Assembly: GCA_016792685.1 (NCBI GenBank)
Contig: JAEULQ010000067.1
Coordinates: 1-64,000, forward strand
From: Tabrizicola sp.
GTDB taxonomy: Bacteria > Pseudomonadota > Alphaproteobacteria > Rhodobacterales > Rhodobacteraceae
Reading direction: 5' to 3'
DNA length: 64,000 nucleotides
Part shown: piece by piece, positions 17,768 through 26,080 of the stretch
How positions within the stretch are numbered: the stretch's first letter is position 1
How the letters are laid out: the number at the start of each line of letters is the position of its first letter
Notes under the pieces: generated by a model
What the model was told of the DNA's origin: nothing
Seen by the model: the letters and a program-made list of their open reading frames with translations, nothing else
Database searches by the model: none
Position numbers and translations under genes: made by a program

Positions 17768-18262
17768 TCCGATATCGTAGAACGGGACGCGGATCAGGGA
17801 AAGTGCCGAGACTGTGCTTCGGAATCGCGTGACGCCTCTAAAGCTTGGTGACCTTACACGGAACCAGCCGGTTCCTGCGCCCCGGGCCGAAAGGGGACAT
17901 GCCAGTGGCATGTCACCCGGTCCGGTTGGCCCTGACGCAAGGAAGGGCCAAGGGGGTGTCAGATATCCCAAAGCGATTGGGGTACGAACAAAGCCCGCCC
18001 CGGTGGGCGCATTTTGCGCCCGCCGCCCGGGGGGCGGGCGCCGGCCGTACGCGGGGCGCACGGCCGGGGAAAGCTGTACTGTCAGCACTTGGCCCGAGGC
18101 GATGGCCTCGGTCCAGGGATGTGTCGATTCCGTGCGGGATCATCCCGGTTTGAACCTCAGGCAATGCTCTGCCCAGAGAGAGGGTGTAAAGACCCGGAAA
18201 AGACGTCGTGAGGTTTGGAAGCGGGAGCGGTGTTGGTTGGGTAGGCCCGGTGCCGTTTCCAC
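17768..18262. other. Gene-free divergent intergenic region with several hairpins
   Basis: About 500 bases between DUF599 and glcD. I see no credible coding region. It holds perfect inverted repeats: GACATGCC-AGT-GGCATGTC (17896-17914), GGGCGCA-TTT-TGCGCCC (18005-18021) and CCGAGGC-GATG-GCCTCGG (18094-18111). None resembles a riboswitch, RNase P, tmRNA or SRP RNA core that I know. A small RNA is possible but unsupported. Confidence 0.4.
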
Positions 18263-18301
18263 TTGAATGTCGCGAAATTGGTTATATCATCTTACCAATA
18301 T
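18263..18301 (+). promoter_or_regulatory. glcD promoter overlapped by a GntR-type operator dyad
   Basis: TTGAAT (18263-18268), a 16-base spacer and TATCAT (18285-18290) make a good sigma-70-like promoter. The dyad AATTGGT-N11-ACCAATA (18276-18300) covers the spacer and -10 element. Its half-site ATTGGTAAGA, read on the minus strand, resembles FadR/PdhR/LldR-subfamily GntR boxes. GlcC-like repressor control of glycolate oxidation is inferred; no regulator gene is nearby. Confidence 0.5.
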
Positions 18302-18313
18302 TTGGAGGTGGCC

Positions 18314-19747
18314 ATGGACATGCCTGTGCCGGACGGAGGCGTGATCGCGCGGAAAGGGCGTATCGTCTCGCGTTTGCGAACGGTGCTGCCGGGGGACGCG
18401 GTAATCGACGCACCCGAAGAGCTGCGTGTCTACGAATGCGATGCGCTTACCGCCTATCGCTGCGTGCCGCTTGCCGCGGTGCTGCCACGGACGACCGAAG
18501 AAGTCTCGGCCGTCTTGCAGATCTGTTCGGAAGAAGGGGTGCCGGTGGTGCCACGCGGGTCGGGCACCTCTCTCGCGGGCGGGGCGATGCCGTCGGCGGA
18601 TGCGGTGATCCTTGGGGTCGCGCGGATGAACGAGGTCCTTGAGACGGATTACGCGAACCGCTTCATCCGGGTGCAGTCGGGGCGGACGAACCTGTCGGTG
18701 TCCGGCGCGGTCGAGGCCGAGGGGTTCTTCTATGCGCCGGACCCGTCCAGCCAGCTGGCCTGTGCGATTGCCGGGAACATCGCGATGAATTCGGGCGGCG
18801 CGCATTGCCTGAAATACGGGGTGACGACGAACAATCTGCTGGGCGTCCGCATGGTGAAGATGGACGGGACGGTCGTCACCTTGGGCGGACCCTGGGGCGA
18901 GCCTGCTGGGCTGGATTTGCTGGGCGTCGTTTGCGGGTCGGAGGGGCAGCTTGGCGTGGTGACCGAGGCCTGGCTTCGCATCCTGCCGAAGCCCGAAGGC
19001 GCACGGCCGGTGCTGGTCGGCTTCAACTCGAACGAGGTGGCGGGGGCCTGTGTGGCCGGGATCATCCGGGCGGGCATCCTGCCGGTGGCGATCGAGTTCA
19101 TGGACCGGCCCTGCATCCGCGCGACCGAGGCATTCGCCAAGGCAGGCTACCCGGACTGCGAGGCGCTACTGATCATCGAGGTCGAGGGATCAGAGGCGGA
19201 GATCGTCGAGCAGCTGGCGCGCATCCGGGCGATTGCAATGGCGCATGACCCGGTCGAATTCCGCGAGGCAGCGGACGAGGATCAGGCCCGGCGGATCTGG
19301 CTGGGCCGGAAGTCGGCCTTTGGCGCGATGGGGCAGATCAACGACTACATGTGTCTGGATGGGACGATCCCGGTGTCCTCGCTGCCGCATGTCCTGAAGC
19401 GGATCGGCGAGATGAGCCGGGAGTTTGGCCTTGATGTGGGCAACGTCTTCCACGCAGGGGACGGCAACATGCATCCGCTGATCCTCTTCGACGCCAACAA
19501 GCCGGTCGATCTGGAAAAGTGCGAGGCCTTCGGGGCGGAGATCCTGAAGCTTTGTGTGGAAGTAGGCGGGTGCCTGACCGGCGAGCACGGGGTCGGGATC
19601 GAGAAGCGCGATCTGATGGCGGTGCAGTTCTCGGCCACGGATATGGAGGCGCAGATGCGGGTGAAGGATGTGTTTGATCCGAAATGGCTTTTGAACCCGG
19701 CGAAGGTGTTCCCGTTGGCATCCAGCGCCGCAAGGCGCGTGGGTTGA
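18314..19747 (+). CDS. glcD: Glycolate oxidase subunit GlcD (FAD-binding)
   Basis: A 477-residue FAD-linked oxidase. The PP-loop FAD site is PRGSGTSLAGGA (residues 80-91) with ACAIAGNIAMNSGGAHCLKYG further on. The C-terminal FAD-oxidase domain has GNVFHAGDGNMHPLI and LTGEHGVGIEKRDLM. With GlcE and GlcF it forms the membrane-associated complex that oxidises glycolate to glyoxylate. The start at 18314 has GGAGG nine bases upstream; a TTG start at 18263 would lie inside the promoter. The gene order glcDEF is conserved. Confidence 0.96.
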   Translation: MDMPVPDGGVIARKGRIVSRLRTVLPGDAVIDAPEELRVYECDALTAYRCVPLAAVLPRTTEEVSAVLQICSEEGVPVVPRGSGTSLAGGAMPSADAVILGVARMNEVLETDYANRFIRVQSGRTNLSVSGAVEAEGFFYAPDPSSQLACAIAGNIAMNSGGAHCLKYGVTTNNLLGVRMVKMDGTVVTLGGPWGEPAGLDLLGVVCGSEGQLGVVTEAWLRILPKPEGARPVLVGFNSNEVAGACVAGIIRAGILPVAIEFMDRPCIRATEAFAKAGYPDCEALLIIEVEGSEAEIVEQLARIRAIAMAHDPVEFREAADEDQARRIWLGRKSAFGAMGQINDYMCLDGTIPVSSLPHVLKRIGEMSREFGLDVGNVFHAGDGNMHPLILFDANKPVDLEKCEAFGAEILKLCVEVGGCLTGEHGVGIEKRDLMAVQFSATDMEAQMRVKDVFDPKWLLNPAKVFPLASSAARRVG

Positions 19748-19810
19748 AGGCGCCGGGAAAGCTGCCTCCGGGCCCCCCGGGATGATCGGACAAAGATGAA
19801 AGGCGGGGCC

Positions 19811-20893
19811 ATGCGGCCTGTGACGGAAGCGGAACTGGCGGAAGCGGTGGCAGGGGCTTCGGAGCCATTGCTTGTGCGCGGCGGGGGGACGCGGGTGCTT
19901 GGCCATGCGGTAGGCGAAGTGCTGGAGACCTCGGGGCTGTCCGGCGTGGAATTGTACGAACCCGGTGCCTTGACGCTGGTGGTGCGGGCCGGGACGGCGG
20001 TTGCAGAGGTGGAGCGGGTGCTGGCGGCCGAACGGCAGCGGCTTGCTTTCGAGGTGCCCGATTTGCGCGGTCTTCTGGGGCGCGAGGGCGTGTCGACCAT
20101 CGGTGGAGTCCTTGCGGCCAACGCTTCGGGGCCGCGGCGAGTGCAGGTGGGTGCTGCCCGCGATGCGGCGCTGGGGGTGCGGTTCGTCGATGGCCTGGGC
20201 GCGGTGGTGAAGAACGGCGGAAGGGTGATGAAGAATGTCACCGGCTATGACCTGGTGAAGCTGATGGCAGGAAGCCGGGGCGCGCTGGGTGTGCTGACCG
20301 AGGTCAGCTTCAAGGTGCAGGCCCTGCCCGAAGCGGAAGCGACGTTGGTGATCGAAGGCCTGGATGACGCGGCGGGCCTGGCCAGCCTGCGGGCGGCGCT
20401 GGGTTCGCCCTTCGATGTCTCGGGCGCGGCGCGGCATTCGGGGCGTTCGTTTGTGCGGGTCGAGGGGATGGCGGGGTCGGTAGCTTATCGGATCGGCCGT
20501 CTGCGCGATCTGGTCGGGGGCGAAGTGACAGTCGTCGAGGGTGAGGCTTCGGGCCAGCTTTGGCGCGATATCCGGGATGTGACGCCTTTCGCGGGCAGGC
20601 CGGGGGAGGTCTGGCGGATCGTGACACTTCCCACGGCGGCGGAAGGGGTTTCCGCGCGGATCGGGGGCGAGGCGATCTGGGACTGGGGCGGGGGTCTGAT
20701 CTGGGTTCTCACCGAGCATGGCCAGGGCGCCGAAGTCGCGGCAGCGGTCGCCGGGCGGGGGCATGCCACGCTGATGCGCGGCGAGGGCGGGCCGGTCTTT
20801 CCGCCCGAAGCGCCGGAAGTGGCGGCGCTGGTGGCGGGGCTAAAGGAAAGGTTCGACCCGCGCGGCATTCTGAACCGGGGGATGATGGGCTGA
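19811..20893 (+). CDS. glcE: Glycolate oxidase subunit GlcE
   Basis: A 360-residue protein with only the FAD-binding half of the GlcD fold: LLVRGGGTRVLG near the N-terminus and GRVMKNVTGYDLVKLMAGSRG in the middle, which is the usual GlcE signature. It is the second flavin-fold subunit of glycolate oxidase. ATG 19811 is preferred, with AAAGGCGGGG upstream; ATG 19796 would add five residues. Its TGA overlaps the ATG of glcF (TGATG), so the two are coupled. Confidence 0.94.
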   Translation: MRPVTEAELAEAVAGASEPLLVRGGGTRVLGHAVGEVLETSGLSGVELYEPGALTLVVRAGTAVAEVERVLAAERQRLAFEVPDLRGLLGREGVSTIGGVLAANASGPRRVQVGAARDAALGVRFVDGLGAVVKNGGRVMKNVTGYDLVKLMAGSRGALGVLTEVSFKVQALPEAEATLVIEGLDDAAGLASLRAALGSPFDVSGAARHSGRSFVRVEGMAGSVAYRIGRLRDLVGGEVTVVEGEASGQLWRDIRDVTPFAGRPGEVWRIVTLPTAAEGVSARIGGEAIWDWGGGLIWVLTEHGQGAEVAAAVAGRGHATLMRGEGGPVFPPEAPEVAALVAGLKERFDPRGILNRGMMG

Positions 20894-22179
20894 TGCAAAC
20901 GACCTTCTCGCCCGAGCAGTTGAAAGACCCCGGTATCGCCCGAGCCAATGAGATCCTGCGCTCTTGTGTGCATTGCGGGTTCTGTACCGCGACCTGTCCG
21001 ACCTATCAGGTGCTGGGGGATGAACTCGACAGCCCGAGGGGCCGGATCTACCTGATCAAGGACATGCTGGAGGCCGGGCGTCCGGCGGATGAAAAGACGG
21101 TGAAGCATATCGACCGGTGCCTGTCGTGCCTGGCCTGCATGACGACCTGCCCGTCGGGTGTGCATTACATGCATCTGGTCGATCATGCCCGCGCGCATAT
21201 CGAAAAGACCTACAAGCGGCCGCTGCTGGACCGGGTGCTGCGTGCGGTGCTGGCGCGGGTCATTCCGTACCCGGGGCGGTTCCGGCTGGCGCTTCTGGCG
21301 GCGAGGCTGGGGCGGCCCTTTGCCTGGGCGATCCCGGACGCGCGGGTCAAGGCAATGCTGGCGATGGCGCCAAAACAATTGCCACCGGTCAGCCGCAATG
21401 ACGACCCGCAGGTCTTTCCGGCGATGGGAGAGCGGCGGCTGCGGGTGGCGCTGATGACGGGTTGCGCGCAGAAGGCGCTGAATACGGACATCAACGATGC
21501 GACGATCCGGCTTTTGCGGCGGCTTGGCTGCGAGGTCGTGGTGGCCAAGGGTGCGGGCTGCTGCGGGGCGCTGACCCATCACATGGGCAAGGAGGACCTC
21601 GCCCATGGTTCGGCCGCCGCCAACATTCGTGCGTGGATGGCCGAGAAGCGGGGCGGGGGCCTTGATGCCATCGTCATCAACACCAGCGGTTGCGGGACGA
21701 CCGTGAAGGACTATGGCCATATGTTCCGCACGGATGCGACGCTGGCCGAAGACGCGGCGACAGTGGCCGGATTGGCCAAGGATATCAGCGAGGTGCTGGC
21801 GAAGATCGGCCTGCCGCAAGGCGCGCCGCAGGGCCTGCGGGTGGCCTATCACGCAGCCTGCAGCCTGCAGCATGGCCAGCAGATCAAGTCGGCGCCGAAG
21901 GACTTGCTGAAGCGGGTCGGCTTCGAAGTGGTGGAACCGGCGGACAGCCATTTGTGCTGCGGTTCGGCGGGGACCTACAATCTGCTGCAACCCGAGATCA
22001 GTGCAGAGCTGAAACGGCGGAAGGTCGCAACGCTGGAAGCCAAGGCGCCGCAGGTGATCGCGGCGGGCAATATCGGCTGCATGATGCAGATCGGCTCGGG
22101 GACCGGTGTGCCCGTCGTGCATACGGTCGAGCTCTTGGACTGGGCGACCGGCGGGCCGAGACCACGGGCAATGGGCTAG
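20893..22179 (+). CDS. glcF: Glycolate oxidase iron-sulfur subunit GlcF
   Basis: A 428-residue protein with two 4Fe-4S motifs, C25-x2-C28-x2-C31-x3-C35-P and C76-x2-C79-x2-C82-x3-C86-P. Two cysteine-rich CCG-type domains follow (KGAGCCGALTHHMG and HLCCGSAGTYNL). It carries electrons from the GlcD/E flavins to the respiratory chain. The start ATG overlaps the glcE stop. The frame is open far upstream, but that part is antiphase to glcE and not used. Confidence 0.96.
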   Translation: MQTTFSPEQLKDPGIARANEILRSCVHCGFCTATCPTYQVLGDELDSPRGRIYLIKDMLEAGRPADEKTVKHIDRCLSCLACMTTCPSGVHYMHLVDHARAHIEKTYKRPLLDRVLRAVLARVIPYPGRFRLALLAARLGRPFAWAIPDARVKAMLAMAPKQLPPVSRNDDPQVFPAMGERRLRVALMTGCAQKALNTDINDATIRLLRRLGCEVVVAKGAGCCGALTHHMGKEDLAHGSAAANIRAWMAEKRGGGLDAIVINTSGCGTTVKDYGHMFRTDATLAEDAATVAGLAKDISEVLAKIGLPQGAPQGLRVAYHAACSLQHGQQIKSAPKDLLKRVGFEVVEPADSHLCCGSAGTYNLLQPEISAELKRRKVATLEAKAPQVIAAGNIGCMMQIGSGTGVPVVHTVELLDWATGGPRPRAMG

Positions 22180-22280
22180 CTTGCCATTCGCGGCCCGAGA
22201 GGGAGAAGTCCTTGCGCAATCGGCCCTAAATCCGCCAAACTCGACCGATAAGCCTGAAGGCCGCGCGCATGGGGGGTTTG

Positions 22281-23090
22281 ATGCGTCACCTGTTCCCTGG
22301 TCTTCTGGTTGCTCTGCTGGCCCTGTCGGGGGCGGCGGGGGCCGAAGATGTCGGCATGGTCAAGCTTGAAACCGCTGACGATTCGCGCGGTTGGGATGCC
22401 GTTGGCAAGCTGGTCCTGGGCAAGCGCGGCTTCTGCACCGGGGCCCTGATCGGCCCGCAGCTTGTGCTGACAGCAGCGCATTGCCTTTATGACAAGACCA
22501 CGGGTGTGCAGATGCGACCCGAGGAGATCGAGTTCCAGGCCGGCTTCCGCAATGGCCGCGCGGTCGCCTATCGCACGGTAACCCGCGCGGTGGCCCATCC
22601 GGATTATCGCTATACGGCCGAGGACAAGCTTGATCGGGTCATTGCGGATATCGCGCTCTTGGAGCTGAGCCAGCCGATCCGGCTGCCGTCGCTGGAGCCT
22701 TACGAGACCGGGGCCGCACCGGTCGAAGGCGATGCCGTGGGCGTCGTCTCATACGCGCAGTACCGCGAAGAAGCACCGTCGATCCAGGAATCCTGTGAAG
22801 TGCTGGCGGGGCGTCGCGATGCCTTGATCCTGACTTGCAGTGTCGATTTCGGATCGTCCGGCGCACCGGTCTTTGCCATTCGCGACGGGGTGGCGCGGGT
22901 CGTCTCGGTGATCTCGGCCAAGGCCGAGGTCGATGGCCAGAAGGTCGCCCTCGCCGTGCCGCTGGCCGAGCCGCTGGCGGCTCTCAGGGAAGCGTTTGAG
23001 GCGGGCCGGACCGGGGCGGGCCTGGGGACGAGCGGCGTCCGGGTTCTGTCTGGCGGCAATGGCGCGGGGGCGAAATTCGTCAAGCCATGA
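22281..23090 (+). CDS. Secreted trypsin-like serine protease (paralogue 1)
   Basis: A 269-residue protein with a Sec signal peptide (MRHLFPGLLVALLALSGAAGA) and a chymotrypsin-fold domain. The catalytic triad is visible: H67 in LTAAHC, D123 in ADIALLEL, S193 in GSSGAPVF. The GDSGGP motif is altered to GSSGAP. The C-terminus ends GGNGAGAKFVKP, nearly the same as its neighbour. ATG 22281 is chosen over 22269 because GGGGGT sits upstream. It overlaps the next gene by four bases (ATGA), so both are translated together. Substrate unknown. Confidence 0.88.
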   Translation: MRHLFPGLLVALLALSGAAGAEDVGMVKLETADDSRGWDAVGKLVLGKRGFCTGALIGPQLVLTAAHCLYDKTTGVQMRPEEIEFQAGFRNGRAVAYRTVTRAVAHPDYRYTAEDKLDRVIADIALLELSQPIRLPSLEPYETGAAPVEGDAVGVVSYAQYREEAPSIQESCEVLAGRRDALILTCSVDFGSSGAPVFAIRDGVARVVSVISAKAEVDGQKVALAVPLAEPLAALREAFEAGRTGAGLGTSGVRVLSGGNGAGAKFVKP

Positions 23091-23914
23091 AGCTGCTTGC
23101 AGCCCTGATGGTGGTACTTGCCGGTGCTGCGTTCGGGCAGGACAATTCGGGGCTGGACGAGCTTGCCACCCGCGAGGAGTTGCGCGGCTGGGAGCCGGTG
23201 GGACGGGTCGATATCGACGGTGGCGGCTTCTGTACCGGGGCACTGATCGCCGCGGACCTGGTGCTGACCGCAGCGCATTGCGTGATCGATCGCGACGGAA
23301 CGGCAATCGATGCGGCACGGATCCGCTTTCGGGCCGGATTCTCGTACGGAACGTCTCTGGCGGAAACCGCTGTGCTGCGCACTGTGGTGGATCCGGGCTA
23401 CCGCAACATCGATCCGGCCCCGCCCGAGATCATCCAGCTGGATGTGGCGCTCCTCCAGCTGGCGGAACCGATACCAAGCGCGGTGATTTCCCCCTTTGTG
23501 GTGGCACGACCCGGTGAGGGTGACGAAGTGAGCGTCGTCTCCTATGCCGAAGGGCGTGAAGAGGCCTTGTCCTGGCAGCGCGTCTGCCGAGTGCTGGGCC
23601 GACAAGAGGCGCTGATTGCCGTCGATTGCGATGTCTCGTTCGGGTCCTCGGGCGCGCCTGTGCTGGACCGTTCGGGATATCGGGCCAGGATCGTCTCGAT
23701 CATCTCGGCAGGGGGGGCCTATGAGGGCCGACCCATCGCCTTTGGGATGGAATTGCCGGAGATGGTCGACAGGCTGAAGGCTGCCCTGCGGCGCGGAGAT
23801 GTGGCAAGCGAGGCGGCGGCCGGCGCAGAGGCCAGCGCGCTGCCGGGCAAGCCGGGCAAGCGGATTACACTGGGCGGGGGCAACGACACGGGCGCCAAGT
23901 TCGTCTCGCCCTGA
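23087..23914 (+). CDS. Secreted trypsin-like serine protease (paralogue 2)
   Basis: A 275-residue paralogue of the preceding gene, evidently a tandem duplication. The signal peptide is MKLLAALMVVLAGAAFGQ. The triad is H64 (LTAAHC), D119 (LDVALLQL) and S188 (GSSGAPVL), with the same Asp-to-Ser change in the GDSGGP motif. The C-terminal tail GGGNDTGAKFVSP matches paralogue 1 after diverged linkers, suggesting the tail is under selection. Likely periplasmic or extracellular. Confidence 0.88.
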   Translation: MKLLAALMVVLAGAAFGQDNSGLDELATREELRGWEPVGRVDIDGGGFCTGALIAADLVLTAAHCVIDRDGTAIDAARIRFRAGFSYGTSLAETAVLRTVVDPGYRNIDPAPPEIIQLDVALLQLAEPIPSAVISPFVVARPGEGDEVSVVSYAEGREEALSWQRVCRVLGRQEALIAVDCDVSFGSSGAPVLDRSGYRARIVSIISAGGAYEGRPIAFGMELPEMVDRLKAALRRGDVASEAAAGAEASALPGKPGKRITLGGGNDTGAKFVSP

Positions 23915-23916
23915 CG

Positions 23917-23950
23917 CCTTGAAAGCCTGCGGGCCAATTCCTACCTGAGG
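23917..23950 (+). promoter_or_regulatory. Candidate heat-shock (RpoH) promoter for hsp20
   Basis: CCTTGAAAG at 23917-23925 and CCTACCTGAG at 23940-23949 resemble the alphaproteobacterial RpoH pattern, CTTG followed about 17-18 bases later by CYTATVTNNG, with one mismatch in the -10 element. It lies about 90 bases before hsp20, where a heat-shock promoter is expected. Assignment is by eye. Confidence 0.42.
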
Positions 23951-24035
23951 GCTATCCGGGTGCCATGACGGGCCCGGGTTTACCCGCCTTGCCCCGGATG
24001 GGGAAGGCCCCTGACATCGCTTCCAGGAGGATGAC

Positions 24036-24506
24036 ATGCGCAGCTATGACTTCGCACCGCTTTACCGTGCCACTGTTGGTTTCGACCGGATTGCCGATCT
24101 GATGGATCGTGTGCTGTCCAGCGACGTGGCCCAGCCGACCTACCCGCCCTACAACATCGAGAAGACCGCCGAGGATGCCTATCGCATTTCGATCGCCGTT
24201 GCCGGCTTTGCCCCGGACGAGCTGAATGTCGAAGTCCGTGACGGCAATCTCTTTGTCTCGGCCCGCAAGACCGCAGACGAGACCGAACGCACCTACCTGC
24301 ATCGCGGCATCGCCACCCGTGCCTTCGAACGCCGCTTCGCGCTCGCCGACCATGTGCGCGTGGCCGGTGCCCTGCATGAGAACGGTATGCTGCATGTCGA
24401 CCTGATCCGCGAGACGCCCGAAGCGCTGAAGCCGCGCCGGATCGAGATTTCGCGGGCGAACGGTGCAACCGCGGTGCTTGAGGCGAAGGCAGAAACGGTC
24501 AACTGA
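24036..24506 (+). CDS. Hsp20 family small heat-shock protein
   Basis: A 156-residue protein of IbpA type. It starts MRSYDFAPLYRATVGFDRIADLMDR, has the alpha-crystallin domain from about residue 40 to 130 (YNIEKTAEDAYRISIAVAGF ... YLHRGIATRAFERRFALADHV), and a short C-terminal extension. ATP-independent holdase for unfolding proteins in the cytoplasm. AGGAGG lies seven bases before ATG 24036. A heat-shock-like promoter precedes it and a strong terminator follows, so it is monocistronic. Confidence 0.95.
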   Translation: MRSYDFAPLYRATVGFDRIADLMDRVLSSDVAQPTYPPYNIEKTAEDAYRISIAVAGFAPDELNVEVRDGNLFVSARKTADETERTYLHRGIATRAFERRFALADHVRVAGALHENGMLHVDLIRETPEALKPRRIEISRANGATAVLEAKAETVN

Positions 24507-24585
24507 CGGGTTCCTGCCCGGGCTGCCCGTTCGGCGATGCCTCTCACCAGACGACAAAGTCGGACGGGAAGGCCCAGACAAAAGC

Positions 24586-24622
24586 AAAGGGGTCCGGTGC
24601 AAAAGCACCGGACCCCTTTTTT
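24586..24622 (+). terminator. Rho-independent terminator
   Basis: A 15-bp perfect stem AAAGGGGTCCGGTGC (24586-24600), an AAAA loop, the matching arm GCACCGGACCCCTTT and a run of six T. The A-run on the left arm makes it usable in both directions, serving hsp20 and the convergent secreted-protein gene. Confidence 0.9.
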
Positions 24623-24634
24623 CCTGCGTTCCGA

Positions 24635-25057
24635 TCAGGGTACCGGGGCCGCGCTGACATCGGCTGCCCAGCTTTGCATCTGGCCCGTGTTGCAGCCTTC
24701 GACGAGGCCGATGGCGGAAATCCGGATTTCGGCCCGACCCGGGCCGTAGCCGCGCCCGATCACCACATTCTCGCTTTCACCAGCGCGAAGCGGCCGCGTG
24801 AACCCGCGCGAGAAATTCTCGCCCGGATACCAGACGCTGTAGATCACCGGCGCGCAATGTGTGCTTGGGGCAGTGAGAGTGACGAAGAACTCGACCTCCG
24901 GCCCGTCTGACTGGAAGGCAAAGCCAGCATCGGTCGAGCACAGCGTCGCCGAGCCGCTGTTGATCAGCTCGGAGCGTTCGCAGACGGCTTCGATGCGGTC
25001 GGCAAGGGCCGGGCCAGCCAGGAGGGCAAGGGCGGCGGCGAGGGAAAAGCGGATCAT
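24635..25057 (-). CDS. Secreted protein with one copy of an unrecognised four-cysteine domain
   Basis: A 140-residue protein with signal peptide MIRFSLAAALALLAGPALA. The mature part has four cysteines: C26 in AVCERS, then TLCS, THCAP and GCNTGQMQSW. The last two motifs and the linking RAGESENV segment align with both halves of the adjacent 288-residue protein. I do not know this domain. Two disulfides in a periplasmic or extracellular beta-rich domain are inferred. It lies 33 bases after the neighbouring gene on the same strand, so co-transcription is likely. Confidence 0.72.
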   Translation of the reverse strand: MIRFSLAAALALLAGPALADRIEAVCERSELINSGSATLCSTDAGFAFQSDGPEVEFFVTLTAPSTHCAPVIYSVWYPGENFSRGFTRPLRAGESENVVIGRGYGPGRAEIRISAIGLVEGCNTGQMQSWAADVSAAPVP

Positions 25058-25090
25058 GTCGATCTCCGTTCTTTGAAGGTCTTGGTCAAA

Positions 25091-25957
25091 TCAGTTCAGC
25101 GACATCAGGCGAACATCGACGCCCCAGGAATGGATCTCGCCGACGTTGCAGCCATCGACGTAGCCGATCGCCCCGATCTCAACCCGCTGCGGCCCTGCGG
25201 CCATGTCGTTGCGCAGCGAGATCGTGGTGCTTTCGCCGGCCGACAGGCGCGGGCTCATGCCGAAGGTGAAGGACGACCCGGCGCGGGCGACGAAATAGGT
25301 CACGCTCGAGCAGTGGGTGGCGGGGGCGGTCAGGGTGATCTCGAGGTCATGCCCTGGGCCGGGCGATACGAAGTCCACCGGAATGCGGCGGTCGCACATC
25401 ATCGAAGGAACGCCGGGGGTGACTTCATAGGGTGTGCTGGCCCCGCATTCGGTGGCAAGGCTGTTCTCCATCAGCACGGCGGGTCCTGCTGCGACCGGGC
25501 CAGGTTCGCCCATGTAGATCTCGGTCAGGGCGCCCCAGGAATGCATCTCGCCCACGTTGCAGCCGCCGACATGGCCGACGCCGGTGATGGTGATATAGGT
25601 GCCTTCTTCGGCCCAGCCTTCGCCGAGCTCAAGGATCTGGTCCTGGCCGGGCGAAAGGCGGTTCGACACGGCAATGGGCGTGCTGCCGCCGGGAAAGCGG
25701 TTGATCACATAGGTGATGTCCGAGCAATGCGAGGTCGGCGCACCAATCCGCAGGTTCATCTTTTGGCCCAGGTTCGGGGCCGAGACTGGCAGCATCTTGC
25801 CCTCATTGCAGATCGTGGTCCCGTCGGCGCCCGCAGTGGTCGAGGTACAGGAGACCTCCCAGCTTTCGGGGTCGGCGAGGGCAGGGCCGGACAAGAGGCA
25901 AAGGGTGACAAGGGCGCCGGAAAGGCGAAGGTCGCGGGTTTTGAGCAGGGTCTTCAT
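25091..25957 (-). CDS. Secreted protein with two copies of an unrecognised four-cysteine domain
   Basis: A 288-residue protein with a signal peptide (basic MKTLLKTRDLRLS, hydrophobic core, cleavage near GPALA). The mature chain is an internal duplication. Each half has an N-terminal pair of cysteines, then AP(T/A)(S/T)HCS with a following TY, an RLS(P/A)G turn, and a closing GCNVGE(M/I)HSWG. The one-domain paralogue lies directly downstream. No enzymatic motif is visible; a binding or structural exported protein is the modest guess. A 15-base palindrome sits about 110 bases upstream of the start. Confidence 0.72.
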   Translation of the reverse strand: MKTLLKTRDLRLSGALVTLCLLSGPALADPESWEVSCTSTTAGADGTTICNEGKMLPVSAPNLGQKMNLRIGAPTSHCSDITYVINRFPGGSTPIAVSNRLSPGQDQILELGEGWAEEGTYITITGVGHVGGCNVGEMHSWGALTEIYMGEPGPVAAGPAVLMENSLATECGASTPYEVTPGVPSMMCDRRIPVDFVSPGPGHDLEITLTAPATHCSSVTYFVARAGSSFTFGMSPRLSAGESTTISLRNDMAAGPQRVEIGAIGYVDGCNVGEIHSWGVDVRLMSLN

Positions 25958-26065
25958 CGGTCAAATCCTTTCGTGAATGTGTGGTCGGGTTGTCCCTGGG
26001 CCTCAAGCTGGGAGATGTCGGCAGGATATGAAAAAACAACCGCACGTCAGCGGGTAACGGCGGCG

Positions 26066-26080
26066 TGATATCAGATATCA
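26066..26080. promoter_or_regulatory. Palindromic operator-like site TGATATCAGATATCA
   Basis: A perfect 15-base palindrome with one central base, A/T-rich in a GC-rich context, 109 bases upstream of the two-domain secreted protein and beyond the 3' end of the convergent von Willebrand gene. It probably binds a dimeric regulator of the secreted-protein genes. No regulator can be named. Confidence 0.4.

Noticed and set aside
17880..17960. Cobalamin or other riboswitch near GCCAGTGGCATG
   Set aside because: Only a short match to one box; the remaining conserved boxes are missing and neither flanking gene fits.
20560..20892. Upstream extension of glcF
   Set aside because: Out of phase with glcE, which is conserved here; the TGATG junction gives the right start.
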